From: Microbacterium oleivorans NBRC 103075
GTDB lineage: Bacteria; Actinomycetota; Actinomycetes; Actinomycetales; Microbacteriaceae
Assembly: GCF_001552475.1 (NCBI RefSeq)
Contig: NZ_BCRG01000014.1
Coordinates: 1-64,000 of the forward strand
Direction: 5' to 3'
DNA: 64,000 nt
Shown: one piece after another, positions 27,488-35,812 of the stretch
Numbering within the stretch: position 1 is the stretch's first letter
Layout: each line of letters starts with the position of its first letter
Program-made: the position numbers and the translations under genes
The notes under the pieces: generated by a model
The model's database searches: none
Told to the model about the DNA's origin: nothing
Seen by the model: only the letters and a program-made list of their open reading frames with translations

Positions 27488-29086
27488 GTGCTCGCCGTGC
27501 ACGATCTTGAGATCCGCGTCGGTGCACGCACGCTCATGGCGGACGTGTCGTTCCGCGTCTCCCCGGGCGACAAGATCGGTCTGGTCGGACGCAATGGGGC
27601 AGGCAAGACCACCCTGACGAAGGTCCTCGCCGGTGATCTGATGGCCGCCGACGGCCGCGTCGACCGCACCGGAGAGCTCGGCTACCTGCCGCAGGACCCG
27701 CGGACGGGTGACCCTGAAATGCTCGCGCGAACCCGCATCCTCGATGCCCGCGGCCTCGGCTCCCTGGTCATCGGGATGCGCGAGACCGCGGAGCAGATGG
27801 CCTCGACGGATGCCGCTGAAGCCGATCGTGCCATGCGGAAGTACGGCTCCCTCACCGAGCGCTTCGAAGCTCTCGGTGGCTACGCCGCCGAGGCGGAGGC
27901 CGCGTCGATCGCGCACAACCTGTCGCTGCCGGACCGCATCCTCGATCAGCCGCTGAAGACGCTGTCGGGCGGTCAGCGCCGTCGTATTGAGCTCGCCCGC
28001 ATCCTCTTCTCCGATGCCCAGACGATGATCCTCGATGAACCGACCAACCACCTCGATGCCGACAGCGTCGTGTGGCTGCGCGAGTTCTTGAAGGGGTACA
28101 AGGGCGGGCTGATCGTGATCAGCCACGACATCGAGCTCGTCGGCGAGACCGTGAACCGCGTCTTCTACCTCGACGCGATGCGTCAGGTCATCGACATCTA
28201 CAACATGAACTGGAAGAACTACCTGCGTCAGCGTGCCGCGGACGAGGAACGGCGTCGCAAGGAACGAGCGAACGCCGAGAAGAAGGCGACTGCTCTCCAG
28301 CAGCAGGCGGCACGGTTCGGCGCGAAGGCCAGCAAGGCTGCCGCGGCGCACCAGATGGTCGCCCGGGCCGAGAAGCTCCTCGCGGGACTCGACGACGTCC
28401 GTCAGGACGATCGCGTCGCCAAGCTGCGGTTCCCGAAGCCTGCGCCATGCGGCAAGACGCCTCTCATGGCCAAGAACCTGTCCAAGTCGTACGGATCGCT
28501 GGAGATCTTCGCGGGCGTCGATCTGGCCATCGACCGTGGTTCGCGGGTCGTGGTGCTCGGCCTCAACGGTGCCGGCAAGACGACGCTCCTGCGCATCCTC
28601 GCCGGAGTCGACAAAGCCGACACGGGCGTCATCGACCCGGGTCACGGCTTGAAGATCGGTTACTACGCCCAGGAGCACGAGAACCTCGACGTCGGCCGCT
28701 CCGTCCTCGACAACATGATGTCGGCGGCACCGGACATCACCGCCACAGAAGCACGCAAGGTCCTGGGATCGTTCCTCTTCACGGGTGACGACGTCCTGAA
28801 GCCGGCCGGGGTCCTCTCCGGTGGCGAGAAGACGCGACTGTCACTCGCAACGCTCGTCGTGTCATCGGCGAACATGCTGCTGCTCGACGAGCCCACGAAC
28901 AACTTGGACCCGGCATCCCGCGAGGAGATCCTCGGTGCGCTCGCGCACTACGAGGGCGCTGTCGTCCTCGTCTCCCACGACGAGGGCGCCGTCGAGGCGC
29001 TGAACCCGGAGCGCGTGCTCATCCTCCCGGACGGGGTCGAGGACATCTGGGGCCGCGACTACATCGACCTCATCACGCTGGCCTGA
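27488..29086 (+). CDS. ABC-F family ribosome-associated ATPase
   Basis: A 532-residue soluble protein with two ABC domains and no membrane helices. Domain 1 has Walker A GRNGAGKT (34-41), LSGGQRRRIELARIL and MILDEPTNHLD; domain 2 has GLNGAGKT (358-365), LSGGEKTRLS and LLLDEPTNNLD. A charged linker rich in Arg/Lys/Glu joins them, as in ABC-F proteins that act on the ribosome E site in translation control or antibiotic protection. GTG at 27488 is chosen at the start of homology; the frame extends to 27422. Specific role unknown. Confidence 0.9.
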   Translation: MLAVHDLEIRVGARTLMADVSFRVSPGDKIGLVGRNGAGKTTLTKVLAGDLMAADGRVDRTGELGYLPQDPRTGDPEMLARTRILDARGLGSLVIGMRETAEQMASTDAAEADRAMRKYGSLTERFEALGGYAAEAEAASIAHNLSLPDRILDQPLKTLSGGQRRRIELARILFSDAQTMILDEPTNHLDADSVVWLREFLKGYKGGLIVISHDIELVGETVNRVFYLDAMRQVIDIYNMNWKNYLRQRAADEERRRKERANAEKKATALQQQAARFGAKASKAAAAHQMVARAEKLLAGLDDVRQDDRVAKLRFPKPAPCGKTPLMAKNLSKSYGSLEIFAGVDLAIDRGSRVVVLGLNGAGKTTLLRILAGVDKADTGVIDPGHGLKIGYYAQEHENLDVGRSVLDNMMSAAPDITATEARKVLGSFLFTGDDVLKPAGVLSGGEKTRLSLATLVVSSANMLLLDEPTNNLDPASREEILGALAHYEGAVVLVSHDEGAVEALNPERVLILPDGVEDIWGRDYIDLITLA

Positions 29087-29122
29087 TCACGGGAGCCGGC
29101 CCGGTGGTCGGGCTGCGCGAGA

Positions 29123-29956
29123 TCAGCGGGCGTCGAGGAGCTCGTCCTCGGCATCCATGTCACTGTCGCGACGTCGACTCGGGGTCCGGCGCGACCGCTG
29201 ACGCGTGCCGCTCTCCTCGTCCTCTCGGCGGTGTCGGATCTCTGTGCGGATCATGTACCAGATGAAAGCGAACCCCATGACGGCGAACAGGATCCACTGG
29301 ATCGCGTAGGACAGGTACGGCCCCGGGTCTGCAGACGGGTCCTCGAGGGCGTTGGGTCGCTCCGCCGGTCGTGGTGTCTCGTCGGTCATGAGCACGTAGG
29401 CCGAATCGACCATCAGACCGGACTGGCCCGTTTCCTGGCCGATGAGCCCCAGGTCGATGGTGGGCACCTGCCCGTCGGCGGCGACACGTCCGTCTCGGGC
29501 GGCAGGTTCGCCTGCTTGAAGTCGTCCCGTCACGGTCACCCCACCCGAGGGAGGTGCCGGAATCGAGTCGGGTTCGGGCTGGTCGTCGCCCGGGCGGAGC
29601 CAGCCCCGGTCGACGAGCACGACGCGGCCGTCGTCGGTCCGGAGCGGGACCAGGACCTCGAAGGCGCTCGTGCCGCCGTGAGGACGGTTGCGGACGAGAA
29701 GCGTCTTGTCGGTGAGGTACTCGCCCGTCAGCTCGACCGGCCGCCACTCGTCCGCGGGTGAGAACGCGCCGCCTTCGGGAATCAGCTCGGCCAACGGCAC
29801 CGCTTCGCGGGAGTAGTTGTTCTTCACCAGGGTGAGCTCGGCGTCGCGCTCCGCGTTGCGGGAGAACTGCCAGTTCGACAGCATTGCGCAGGCGATGGCG
29901 AACACGATGGCCATCGCGACGTACCCGCTCCAACGGAGCGCCGTCTCCTTGTTCAT
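29123..29956 (-). CDS. SURF1 family protein (cytochrome oxidase biogenesis)
   Basis: A 277-residue membrane protein. Two helices, about 8-28 and 207-228, flank an external domain, with NWQFSRNAERDAEL after the first helix and VLVDRGWLRPG in the middle, both SURF1 hallmarks. The C-terminal tail is highly basic and Ser/Arg rich. SURF1 proteins aid heme A insertion into cytochrome c oxidase, which fits the ctaA and ctaB genes elsewhere in the window. The start overlaps the stop of the small cysteine protein by four bases. Confidence 0.9.
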   Translation of the reverse strand: MNKETALRWSGYVAMAIVFAIACAMLSNWQFSRNAERDAELTLVKNNYSREAVPLAELIPEGGAFSPADEWRPVELTGEYLTDKTLLVRNRPHGGTSAFEVLVPLRTDDGRVVLVDRGWLRPGDDQPEPDSIPAPPSGGVTVTGRLQAGEPAARDGRVAADGQVPTIDLGLIGQETGQSGLMVDSAYVLMTDETPRPAERPNALEDPSADPGPYLSYAIQWILFAVMGFAFIWYMIRTEIRHRREDEESGTRQRSRRTPSRRRDSDMDAEDELLDAR

Positions 29957-30156
29957 GAGGCGGACGCGGAGTCCAGCACCGCAACCTCAACCGGGAAGTT
30001 CCGGGAGGCGAGGTAGTCGCGGAGGAAGTCGACGTGCTCGGGGCAGGCCACCCACACCTTGCGCCGATCGGCGGAGTGGATGCGGGGGTTCCGCCACACG
30101 ACCTGCCATTCGGCATCCCTGCGGCATCCCGCTCGGGAGCACTGCGCGACGGTCAT
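29953..30156 (-). CDS. Small cysteine-containing protein, function unknown
   Basis: A 67-residue protein with Cys6, Cys11 and CPEH (Cys38, His41), a possible single zinc-binding site. It overlaps SURF1 downstream and the DUF3099 gene upstream, each by four bases, so it is embedded in a translation-coupled set. No signal peptide or membrane segment is seen. The local pattern HVDFLRDYLASRNFPVEV resembles the end of small actinobacterial conserved proteins near SURF1. A chaperone-like or metal-handling role would be a guess. Confidence 0.75.
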   Translation of the reverse strand: MTVAQCSRAGCRRDAEWQVVWRNPRIHSADRRKVWVACPEHVDFLRDYLASRNFPVEVAVLDSASAS

Positions 30157-30416
30157 CGATCCTCCCGCGGGGGGTTCTCCTGGATCCGGATGATTCCATC
30201 GTCGGTGGCCGGCGGGGCAGCGGGCTGGGAGGGCGGCGCCTCGATTTCGCGCGACGGGCGTTCCGCGACGATCACCTCTTCTTGGTTGCCGGTGTTGGCG
30301 ACGACGACCGCGAGGTAGGGCAGAACGGCAGCGCCGGCCGCGAAGATCCAGGTCTGCCAGCCGTAGGGCGTCACCGTGACCATCAGGATGAAGCAGGCGA
30401 CGCGGACCGTCATCAT
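30153..30416 (-). CDS. DUF3099 membrane protein (start uncertain)
   Basis: The ATG-initiated frame gives 87 residues with two hydrophobic helices (about 3-18 and 23-42), including PYGWQTWIFAAGAAVLPYLAVV, and a Pro-rich tail. The frame stays open well upstream, and the added sequence (TSLATAPEVDARSRSRRYI before the first helix) looks like the conserved N-terminus of DUF3099 proteins. No ATG, GTG or TTG exists in that extension; the best ribosome site (GAGGAG at 30528-30523) points to ACG at 30515-30513. The real gene is therefore probably 30153-30515. Function unknown. Confidence 0.8.
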   Translation of the reverse strand: MMTVRVACFILMVTVTPYGWQTWIFAAGAAVLPYLAVVVANTGNQEEVIVAERPSREIEAPPSQPAAPPATDDGIIRIQENPPREDR

Positions 30417-30526
30417 GATGATGTAGCGGCGGCTTCGGGAACGCGCATCGACCTCGGGTGCGGTGGCGAGTGAGGTCGCGGACTGCGTCCGGTCGTGCTT
30501 GGTGTGGCGAGACGTGAGAAGGCTCC

Positions 30527-31057
30527 TCAGGAAACCTGGGTGAAGGCCGGCGCGGACGCGGCGAACGCCACGATGAAGATCAGCCAGAAGGCGATGATAA
30601 GCAGCAGGATGCCTCCGCCGACCCAGCCGACGATGGTTCCGCCGAGAGCGAGACCACGGCCGTTCTCCCCGGAGGTCTTCAGCTGCTTGAGGGCCATGTG
30701 GCCGGTGATGATGCCCACGATCGAGGCCACGAACGGGAGGATCGTCAGCCCCGCGATGGAGGCGATGAGGGACACGATCGCCAGCACGTTGGTCGGCCGG
30801 GCCGGCGCAACGGCGTACCCGTAGCCGGGCTGTCCATACGCGGGCTGCCCGTAGCCGGGCTGCGGGTAACCGGGCTGAGAGTACTGCTGCCCGTAGACCG
30901 GGGCGCCGGGGGACTGCTGCCCGTAGACCGGGGCGGCGGGGGGCTGGCCGTAAGCGGAAGGAGCGTACGGCGGAGCGACCGAGGCGGACGAGTCAGGCGC
31001 GGGCGGCGCCGGCGGCACGTTCGAGGGCTGCGGCGGGGTGTTCGTGGCGTCGGTCAC
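30527..31057 (-). CDS. DUF4190 domain membrane protein with Pro/Gly/Tyr/Gln-rich tail
   Basis: A 176-residue protein. The first 85 residues are low-complexity, with repeated YGQQ, YGQP and PGYGQP units. Residues about 90-170 form two hydrophobic helices around GHMALKQLKTSGENGRGLALGGTIVG, cut here as the DUF4190 core. GTG at 31057 has GAAGGAG. The low-complexity part is cytoplasmic or external and may mediate assembly. It heads a minus-strand series with DUF3099, the small cysteine protein and SURF1, and diverges from fabG. Confidence 0.85.
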   Translation of the reverse strand: MTDATNTPPQPSNVPPAPPAPDSSASVAPPYAPSAYGQPPAAPVYGQQSPGAPVYGQQYSQPGYPQPGYGQPAYGQPGYGYAVAPARPTNVLAIVSLIASIAGLTILPFVASIVGIITGHMALKQLKTSGENGRGLALGGTIVGWVGGGILLLIIAFWLIFIVAFAASAPAFTQVS

Positions 31058-31086
31058 GTCCGTCTCCTTCAGGCGAGTTGGACCCC

Positions 31087-31115
31087 AGCCTACCGGTCGC
31101 CTGCGCCGCTAGGCT
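31087..31115. promoter_or_regulatory. Back-to-back divergent promoter, DUF4190 gene / fabG
   Basis: TAGGCT lies on the minus strand at 31092-31087 and on the plus strand at 31110-31115. They are separated by 17 bases, so each -10 occupies the -35 position of the other. Leaders of about 23 and 28 bases follow, both with good ribosome sites. Confidence 0.5.
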
Positions 31116-31149
31116 GGTGCGGTTCACCCGGCTCGGAGCAAGGAGAAGA

Positions 31150-31860
31150 ATGTCCCGCGAGCGCGTCGTCCTGGTCACTGGAGGCAACCGCGGCATCGGC
31201 CGCGCGATCGCCGAGCGATTCGTCGCGGAAGGCTACGCGGTCGCCGTCACGGCCCGCTCCGGCGAAGGCCCCGAGGGGACGCTGACCGTTCGCGCAGATG
31301 TCACTGACGCCGCCTCGCTGGATGCCGCCTACACCGAGGTCGAGCAGCAGCTCGGCCCCGTGGAGGTCGTCGTCGCGAACGCTGGCATCACGAAGGACAC
31401 GCTCCTGCTGCGGATGACGGAAGACGATTTCGACTCGGTTGTCTCGACCAACCTCGGGGGCGCATTCCGCGTTGTCAAGCGTGCGGCGAAGGGGATGCTG
31501 CGCGCCAAGTGGGGACGTGTGATCCTCATCTCCTCAGTCGTCGGCCTGTACGGCTCGGCCGGACAGATCAACTACTCGTCGTCCAAGAGTGCTCTCGTCG
31601 GGTTCGCGCGCTCGCTGACGCGCGAGCTCGGTTCCCGAAACATCACGGCGAACGTCGTCGCCCCGGGGTTCATCGAGACGGACATGACGGCCGCTCTCCC
31701 CGATGAGACCCAGGCCGATTACAAGAAGAGCATTCCGGCCGCCCGGTTCGGCGCCGCTGAGGAGGTCGCTGCCGCGGTCGTGTGGCTCGCGTCCGATGAC
31801 GCCGCCTACATCTCCGGCGCCGTCATCCCGGTCGACGGTGGCCTCGGCATGGGGCACTGA
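31150..31860 (+). CDS. fabG: 3-oxoacyl-ACP reductase / SDR (FabG-like)
   Basis: A 236-residue short-chain dehydrogenase. TGGNRGIG (10-17) binds NADP, NAGI follows the fourth strand, the catalytic Ser-Tyr-Lys are in ISSVVGLYGSAGQINYSSSK, and APGFIETDMTAAL plus the end GAVIPVDGGLGMGH are typical of FabG/MabA reductases of fatty acid synthesis. ATG at 31150 follows AAGGAGAAG. It stands alone rather than in a fatty acid operon, so another carbonyl substrate is possible. It converges on an alpha/beta hydrolase 6 bases away. Confidence 0.88.
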   Translation: MSRERVVLVTGGNRGIGRAIAERFVAEGYAVAVTARSGEGPEGTLTVRADVTDAASLDAAYTEVEQQLGPVEVVVANAGITKDTLLLRMTEDDFDSVVSTNLGGAFRVVKRAAKGMLRAKWGRVILISSVVGLYGSAGQINYSSSKSALVGFARSLTRELGSRNITANVVAPGFIETDMTAALPDETQADYKKSIPAARFGAAEEVAAAVVWLASDDAAYISGAVIPVDGGLGMGH

Positions 31861-31866
31861 GCCCGG

Positions 31867-32550
31867 TCAGCGCACCGCCTCGATGATCCGCCTGGCGAGC
31901 TCGTCCGGCGCGGAGAACTGGGGCCAGTGACCGGTGCCGAGCCGAACCACCTCAGCGTCGTCGATCGCCTCGAACTCCGCCGCGAAATCACCCCACGCCG
32001 TCACGACCTCGCGGAACGTCGGCTCGTCCATCGATCCCATGAGCATCGTGACAGGGATGCGGTGCCGCGCCGTTCCCTCCATGGGAAGCGGGTCGGTCGG
32101 CACACGCTCGGGCACGGATGCCGCGAGAGGCGCCGTGCGTGCGCGCGTCGCGTCGTCGAGGTCTGCGGTGTCCTCCGCGTCGAAGAAGTCCCACCCCGGG
32201 AACGGCACGACGCCGTCGTCGACGGGGAACTCCGAGATCGACGCACCGGGGGGCGGCGGCGTCGTGTCGACGAAGATGACGCGGCGGACGACGTCTGCGC
32301 GCTGCTCCGCAGCGGCCCAGGCGACGTTTCCGCCGCCGCTGTGTCCGACGATTACGACGGGGCCGCCGATGCGGTCGATCTCGGCGACGACGGCATCGAT
32401 CCAATCGCTCAGGCCCGCGTCGGATGCCGCCTCGCCCACGCCGGGCAGGGTCAGCGGGTGAGGCGTGTGACCGGCGTCGCGAAGGGCGGGGACGACGTCG
32501 TCCCAGGAAGAGGCCGTCAACCACAGGCCGGGGATCAGGATGATGTTCAT
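31867..32550 (-). CDS. Alpha/beta hydrolase
   Basis: A 227-residue single-domain hydrolase. The nucleophile elbow is GHSGGG with Ser71, oxyanion region PGLWLTASSWDDV is near the N-terminus, and GTGHWPQFSAPDELAR supplies the catalytic histidine. The substrate is unknown; related proteins act as esterases or salicylate-type esterases. No ribosome site precedes the ATG at 32550; instead a -10-like TAGCCT ends six bases upstream inside a perfect inverted repeat, suggesting a leaderless and possibly regulated transcript. Confidence 0.85.
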   Translation of the reverse strand: MNIILIPGLWLTASSWDDVVPALRDAGHTPHPLTLPGVGEAASDAGLSDWIDAVVAEIDRIGGPVVIVGHSGGGNVAWAAAEQRADVVRRVIFVDTTPPPPGASISEFPVDDGVVPFPGWDFFDAEDTADLDDATRARTAPLAASVPERVPTDPLPMEGTARHRIPVTMLMGSMDEPTFREVVTAWGDFAAEFEAIDDAEVVRLGTGHWPQFSAPDELARRIIEAVR

Positions 32551-32577
32551 GTCGGGAGGCTACGCCGCCCTCCCGAC
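32551..32577. promoter_or_regulatory. Inverted repeat covering the leaderless hydrolase promoter
   Basis: GTCGGGAGG (32551-32559) and CCTCCCGAC (32569-32577) form a perfect 9-base inverted repeat with a 9-base centre. On the minus strand the -10-like TAGCCT (32562-32557) lies inside it, six bases before the start codon. It could be an operator or a serB terminator. Confidence 0.5.
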
Positions 32578-32587
32578 ATCGCTCAGG

Positions 32588-33223
32588 TCAGGGGAGGAGC
32601 GCGATCACTTCGGCCAGATCGACCGGGCCGACGACGAGGTCGGCGCGCCCGCGCACGGCGGGCTTGGCATTGAACGCGACGCCGAGGCCCGCGGCATCCA
32701 TCATCAGCAGATCGTTCGCGCCGTCGCCGACCGCGATCGTCGCGGACGCCGCGACACCGTAGGCAGCCGCCCATTCCCGCAGGGCCGAGGCTTTGGCAGC
32801 CGCGTCGACGATCGGCCCGTCGACGGCGCCGGTGAGGATGCCGTCGGCCACCGCGAGCCGGTTCGCGCGCCACACGTCGACCCCGAGACCCGGCGCCACG
32901 GTGTCGAGGATCTCGTGGAACCCACCCGACACGACGGCGGCGACACCGCCGCCGTCGTGGATCGCGGCGATCAGCGCGTCGACTCCGGGTGTCGGTTCGA
33001 TGCGAGACAGCACACGGTCGAACGACGCGACGGGTACGCCTGCCAGCTCGCCCACGCGCGAGCGCAGACTCGCCGCGAAGTCGACCTCGCCGCGCATCGC
33101 TGCCTCCGTCGCCGCGGCGACTTCCGCGCCTCGACCGGCCTCATCGGCGATGAGCTCGATGACTTCGTTACGGATGATCGTGGAGTCGGCGTCGAACACG
33201 ACGAGGAATCGGGCGTCAGGCAC
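32588..33223 (-). CDS. serB: Phosphoserine phosphatase SerB
   Basis: HAD-family enzyme releasing phosphate from phosphoserine in serine synthesis. DADST (11-15) is the catalytic DxDxT motif, VVSGGFHEI is motif II, and VGDGANDLLMMDAAG is the Mg-binding motif with the following lysine supplied by NAKPAVRGRAD. At 211 residues it lacks the N-terminal ACT domains seen in some SerB proteins. GTG at 33223 has no ribosome site but a TAGCGT -10 six bases upstream. It lies between glgC and a hydrolase on the same strand. Confidence 0.93.
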   Translation of the reverse strand: MPDARFLVVFDADSTIIRNEVIELIADEAGRGAEVAAATEAAMRGEVDFAASLRSRVGELAGVPVASFDRVLSRIEPTPGVDALIAAIHDGGGVAAVVSGGFHEILDTVAPGLGVDVWRANRLAVADGILTGAVDGPIVDAAAKASALREWAAAYGVAASATIAVGDGANDLLMMDAAGLGVAFNAKPAVRGRADLVVGPVDLAEVIALLP

Positions 33224-33229
33224 GCGTCA

Positions 33230-33235
33230 ACGCTA
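33230..33235 (-). promoter_or_regulatory. Probable leaderless serB promoter (-10)
   Basis: TAGCGT on the minus strand ends six bases before the GTG at 33223. No -35 was recognised. Confidence 0.5.
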
Positions 33236-33258
33236 TCGGCTGGACGACGACGCGCCCC

Positions 33259-34503
33259 TCAGGACGGAATGCGGATGTTCTTGCCGACGACGGTCAGTCC
33301 GCTGTCGGTGACGGTGAAGCCACGGGACAGGTCGAGCTCGCGATCCACTCCGACCGTCGCGCCCGGTTCGAGCACGACGTTCTTGTCGAGGATCGCGCGG
33401 TGAACGCGGGCACCCGCCCCCACACTGACGTGATCGAACAGGACAGAATCCGTGATCGTCGACCCGCCGCCCGAGAGCGTCCAAGGGCCGAGGACGCTGC
33501 GCTCGAGGTGCGTTCCCGACAAGACGCAGCCGAGCGACACGATCGAATCGATCGCATTGCCGATGCGGCCCACGCCATCGCGGACGAACTTCGCGGGCGG
33601 AGAGTTCACCGACTGCGAGCGGATCGGCCAGTCCATGTTGTAGAGGTTGAAGATCGGCAGCGCGGAGATCAGGTCCATGTGCGCGTCGAAGAACGAATCG
33701 ATCGTCCCCACGTCCCGCCAATAGTCCCGGTCGCGATCGGTGGACCCGGGCACGTCGTTGCGCTTGAAGTCGTAGACCGCCGCCTCACCGCGTGAGACGA
33801 AGTAGGGGATGATGTCGCCACCCATGTCGTGGTTCGACGTGGGCAGTTCGCCGTCGGCTTCGACGGCTTCGATGAGCGCGTCGGTGTCGAACACGTAGTT
33901 GCCCATCGACGCGAGGACCTCGCCCGGGTTGTCGGGAAGGCCGGTCGGGTTCTGAGGCTTCTCGAGGAAATCGCGGATCGTGACGCCGTCGGCGGGGTCG
34001 ACGTCGATGACGCCGAACTGGTTGGCGAGCCCGATGGGCTGACGGATGCCGGCCACCGAGGCCCGCGCACCGGAGGCGATGTGCGCATCGATCATCTGCT
34101 GGAAGTCCATGCGGTACACGTGATCCGCACCGATGACCGCGACGATGTCGGGCTTCTCATCGTGGATGAGGTTCAGTGACTGAAGGATCGCGTCGGCCGA
34201 GCCGGAGAACCACCGCTTGCCCAGGCGCTGCTGCGCCGGCACCGACGTGACATAGGCGCCCAAGAGGGCGGACATGCGCCACGTCTGGGAGACGTGACGG
34301 TCGAGGCTGTGAGACTTGTACTGCGTCAGGACGACGATCTGGCGAAGCTCCGAGTTGATGAGGTTCGAGATCGCGAAGTCGACGAGACGGTACTGCCCAC
34401 CAAAGGGGACAGCCGGTTTCGCGCGGTCCTGGGTGAGCGGCATGAGGCGCTTGCCCTCGCCACCGGCGAGAACGATACCGAGGACCTTCGGGGATGCTGG
34501 CAT
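33259..34503 (-). CDS. glgC: Glucose-1-phosphate adenylyltransferase
   Basis: Makes ADP-glucose from glucose-1-phosphate and ATP, the committed step of bacterial alpha-glucan synthesis. The 414-residue protein has [28 protein letters not shown] (given in parts: LAGGEGKRL at 12-20, [10 protein letters not shown] at 27-36), [10 protein letters not shown] in the catalytic domain, and a C-terminal left-handed beta helix. It diverges from glgA, with 76 bases between, and both genes look leaderless. Confidence 0.94.
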   Translation of the reverse strand: MPASPKVLGIVLAGGEGKRLMPLTQDRAKPAVPFGGQYRLVDFAISNLINSELRQIVVLTQYKSHSLDRHVSQTWRMSALLGAYVTSVPAQQRLGKRWFSGSADAILQSLNLIHDEKPDIVAVIGADHVYRMDFQQMIDAHIASGARASVAGIRQPIGLANQFGVIDVDPADGVTIRDFLEKPQNPTGLPDNPGEVLASMGNYVFDTDALIEAVEADGELPTSNHDMGGDIIPYFVSRGEAAVYDFKRNDVPGSTDRDRDYWRDVGTIDSFFDAHMDLISALPIFNLYNMDWPIRSQSVNSPPAKFVRDGVGRIGNAIDSIVSLGCVLSGTHLERSVLGPWTLSGGGSTITDSVLFDHVSVGAGARVHRAILDKNVVLEPGATVGVDRELDLSRGFTVTDSGLTVVGKNIRIPS

Positions 34504-34509
34504 GTGCTC

Positions 34510-34572
34510 ACACTAAAGCGATTTGCGCTGACGGGGCGAGGACTTTGGTGCGTGTTCCGTGTGGCCTAGAGT
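34510..34572. promoter_or_regulatory. Divergent leaderless promoters glgC / glgA
   Basis: Minus-strand TAGTGT at 34515-34510 ends six bases before the glgC ATG. Plus-strand TAGAGT at 34567-34572 ends seven bases before the glgA ATG at 34580; TTGGTG at 34545-34550 could be its -35 with a 16-base spacer. Confidence 0.5.
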
Positions 34573-34579
34573 TCGGTCC

Positions 34580-35773
34580 ATGCGCGTCGACATCGTCACG
34601 AAGGAGTACCCGCCGGAGATCTACGGCGGAGCGGGAGTCCACGTCACCGAACTCGTGTCGGCGTTGCGTTCACGCATGGAAGTCCAGGTCCGAGCCTTCG
34701 GTGAGGCACGCGACGAAGCCGACACCACCTCGTACGCGGTGCCCGCCGGTCTCGCCGAGGCGAACGCCGCCGTGCAGACCCTCGGCACCGACCTCGAGAT
34801 CGTGGGAGACGTCGCCGGGGCCGACGTCGTGCACAGCCACACCTGGTACGCGAACTTCGCCGGTTTCCTCGCTTCGAAGCTCCACGGCATCCCTCACGTC
34901 GTCACGGCCCACTCCCTCGAGCCGCTCCGGCCGTGGAAGGCCGAGCAGCTCGGCGGCGGCTACGCGGTGTCGAGCTACGTCGAGCGGACGGCCTACGAGA
35001 ACGCCGCTGCCGTCGTCGCCGTCAGCGACGGGATGCGGCGCGACATCCTCCGCAGCTATCCCGCCCTCGACCCCGCCAAGGTGCGCGTCATCTACAACGG
35101 CATCGACGTCGACGCCTGGCAGCCGCGGGAAGACCCCGATTTGCTCTCGCGCTGGGGGATCGACCCGTCGCGACCGTCGGTCGTCTTCGTCGGCCGGATC
35201 ACTCGTCAAAAGGGCCTGCCGTACTTCCTGCGCGCCGCCGAGCTCCTGCCGCCCGAGGTCCAGCTCGTCCTCTGTGCCGGTGCCCCCGACACTCCCGAGA
35301 TCATGGCCGAGGTGCAGGGCCTCGTCCGGCAGCTCCAGCAGACACGTGAAGGCGTCGTCTGGATCGAAGAGTTCCTCCCGCGTCCCGACCTGTGCGCGAT
35401 CCTCACCTCCGCGACGACCTTCGTCTGCCCGTCCGTCTACGAGCCCCTCGGGATCGTCAACCTCGAAGCCATGGCGTGCGGCGCTGCGGTGGTCGGGACG
35501 GCGACCGGCGGCATCCCGGAGGTCGTCATCGACGGCGTCACAGGCCGTCTCGTCCCGATCGACCAGGTCGAGGACGGCACCGGAACGCCGGTCGACCCCG
35601 ATCGTTTCGTCGCCGACCTCGCCGCGACACTGACCGAGGTCGTCTCCGATCCCGAGAAGGCGAAAGCCTACGGCCGCGCAGGACGCGAGCGCGCCGCATC
35701 CGCGTTCAGCTGGGAAGCGATCGCGGATGCCACGGCAGAGCTGTACCGCGAGGTCGCCGCGACCGGCCGCTAG
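34580..35773 (+). CDS. glgA: Glycogen synthase / maltose-1-phosphate synthase, GT4 type (GlgA/GlgM)
   Basis: A 397-residue retaining glycosyltransferase of family GT4. The N-terminal KEYPPEIYGGAGVHV and C-terminal EPLGIVNLEAMACG (catalytic and nucleotide-binding glutamates) are clear. It lacks the longer N-terminal pattern of classical GT5 GlgA and resembles the mycobacterial enzyme encoded beside glgC that forms maltose-1-phosphate from ADP-glucose. Glycogen synthase is the usual label, but a GlgM role is at least as likely. ATG at 34580; the frame extends 21 bases further without a good start. Confidence 0.88.
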   Translation: MRVDIVTKEYPPEIYGGAGVHVTELVSALRSRMEVQVRAFGEARDEADTTSYAVPAGLAEANAAVQTLGTDLEIVGDVAGADVVHSHTWYANFAGFLASKLHGIPHVVTAHSLEPLRPWKAEQLGGGYAVSSYVERTAYENAAAVVAVSDGMRRDILRSYPALDPAKVRVIYNGIDVDAWQPREDPDLLSRWGIDPSRPSVVFVGRITRQKGLPYFLRAAELLPPEVQLVLCAGAPDTPEIMAEVQGLVRQLQQTREGVVWIEEFLPRPDLCAILTSATTFVCPSVYEPLGIVNLEAMACGAAVVGTATGGIPEVVIDGVTGRLVPIDQVEDGTGTPVDPDRFVADLAATLTEVVSDPEKAKAYGRAGRERAASAFSWEAIADATAELYREVAATGR

Positions 35774-35800
35774 CGTCCCGGCACGGTCCCGGCCGGTCGA

Positions 35801-35806
35801 TAGGCT
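35801..35806 (+). promoter_or_regulatory. Probable leaderless promoter of the orphan ABC ATPase (-10)
   Basis: TAGGCT ends six bases before the ATG at 35813. Confidence 0.5.
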
Positions 35807-35812
35807 GGGAGC

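Noticed and set aside
29087-29122. Terminator between the ABC-F gene and SURF1
   Set aside because: The possible stems are short (about five pairs) and interrupted, with no T-run; not convincing.
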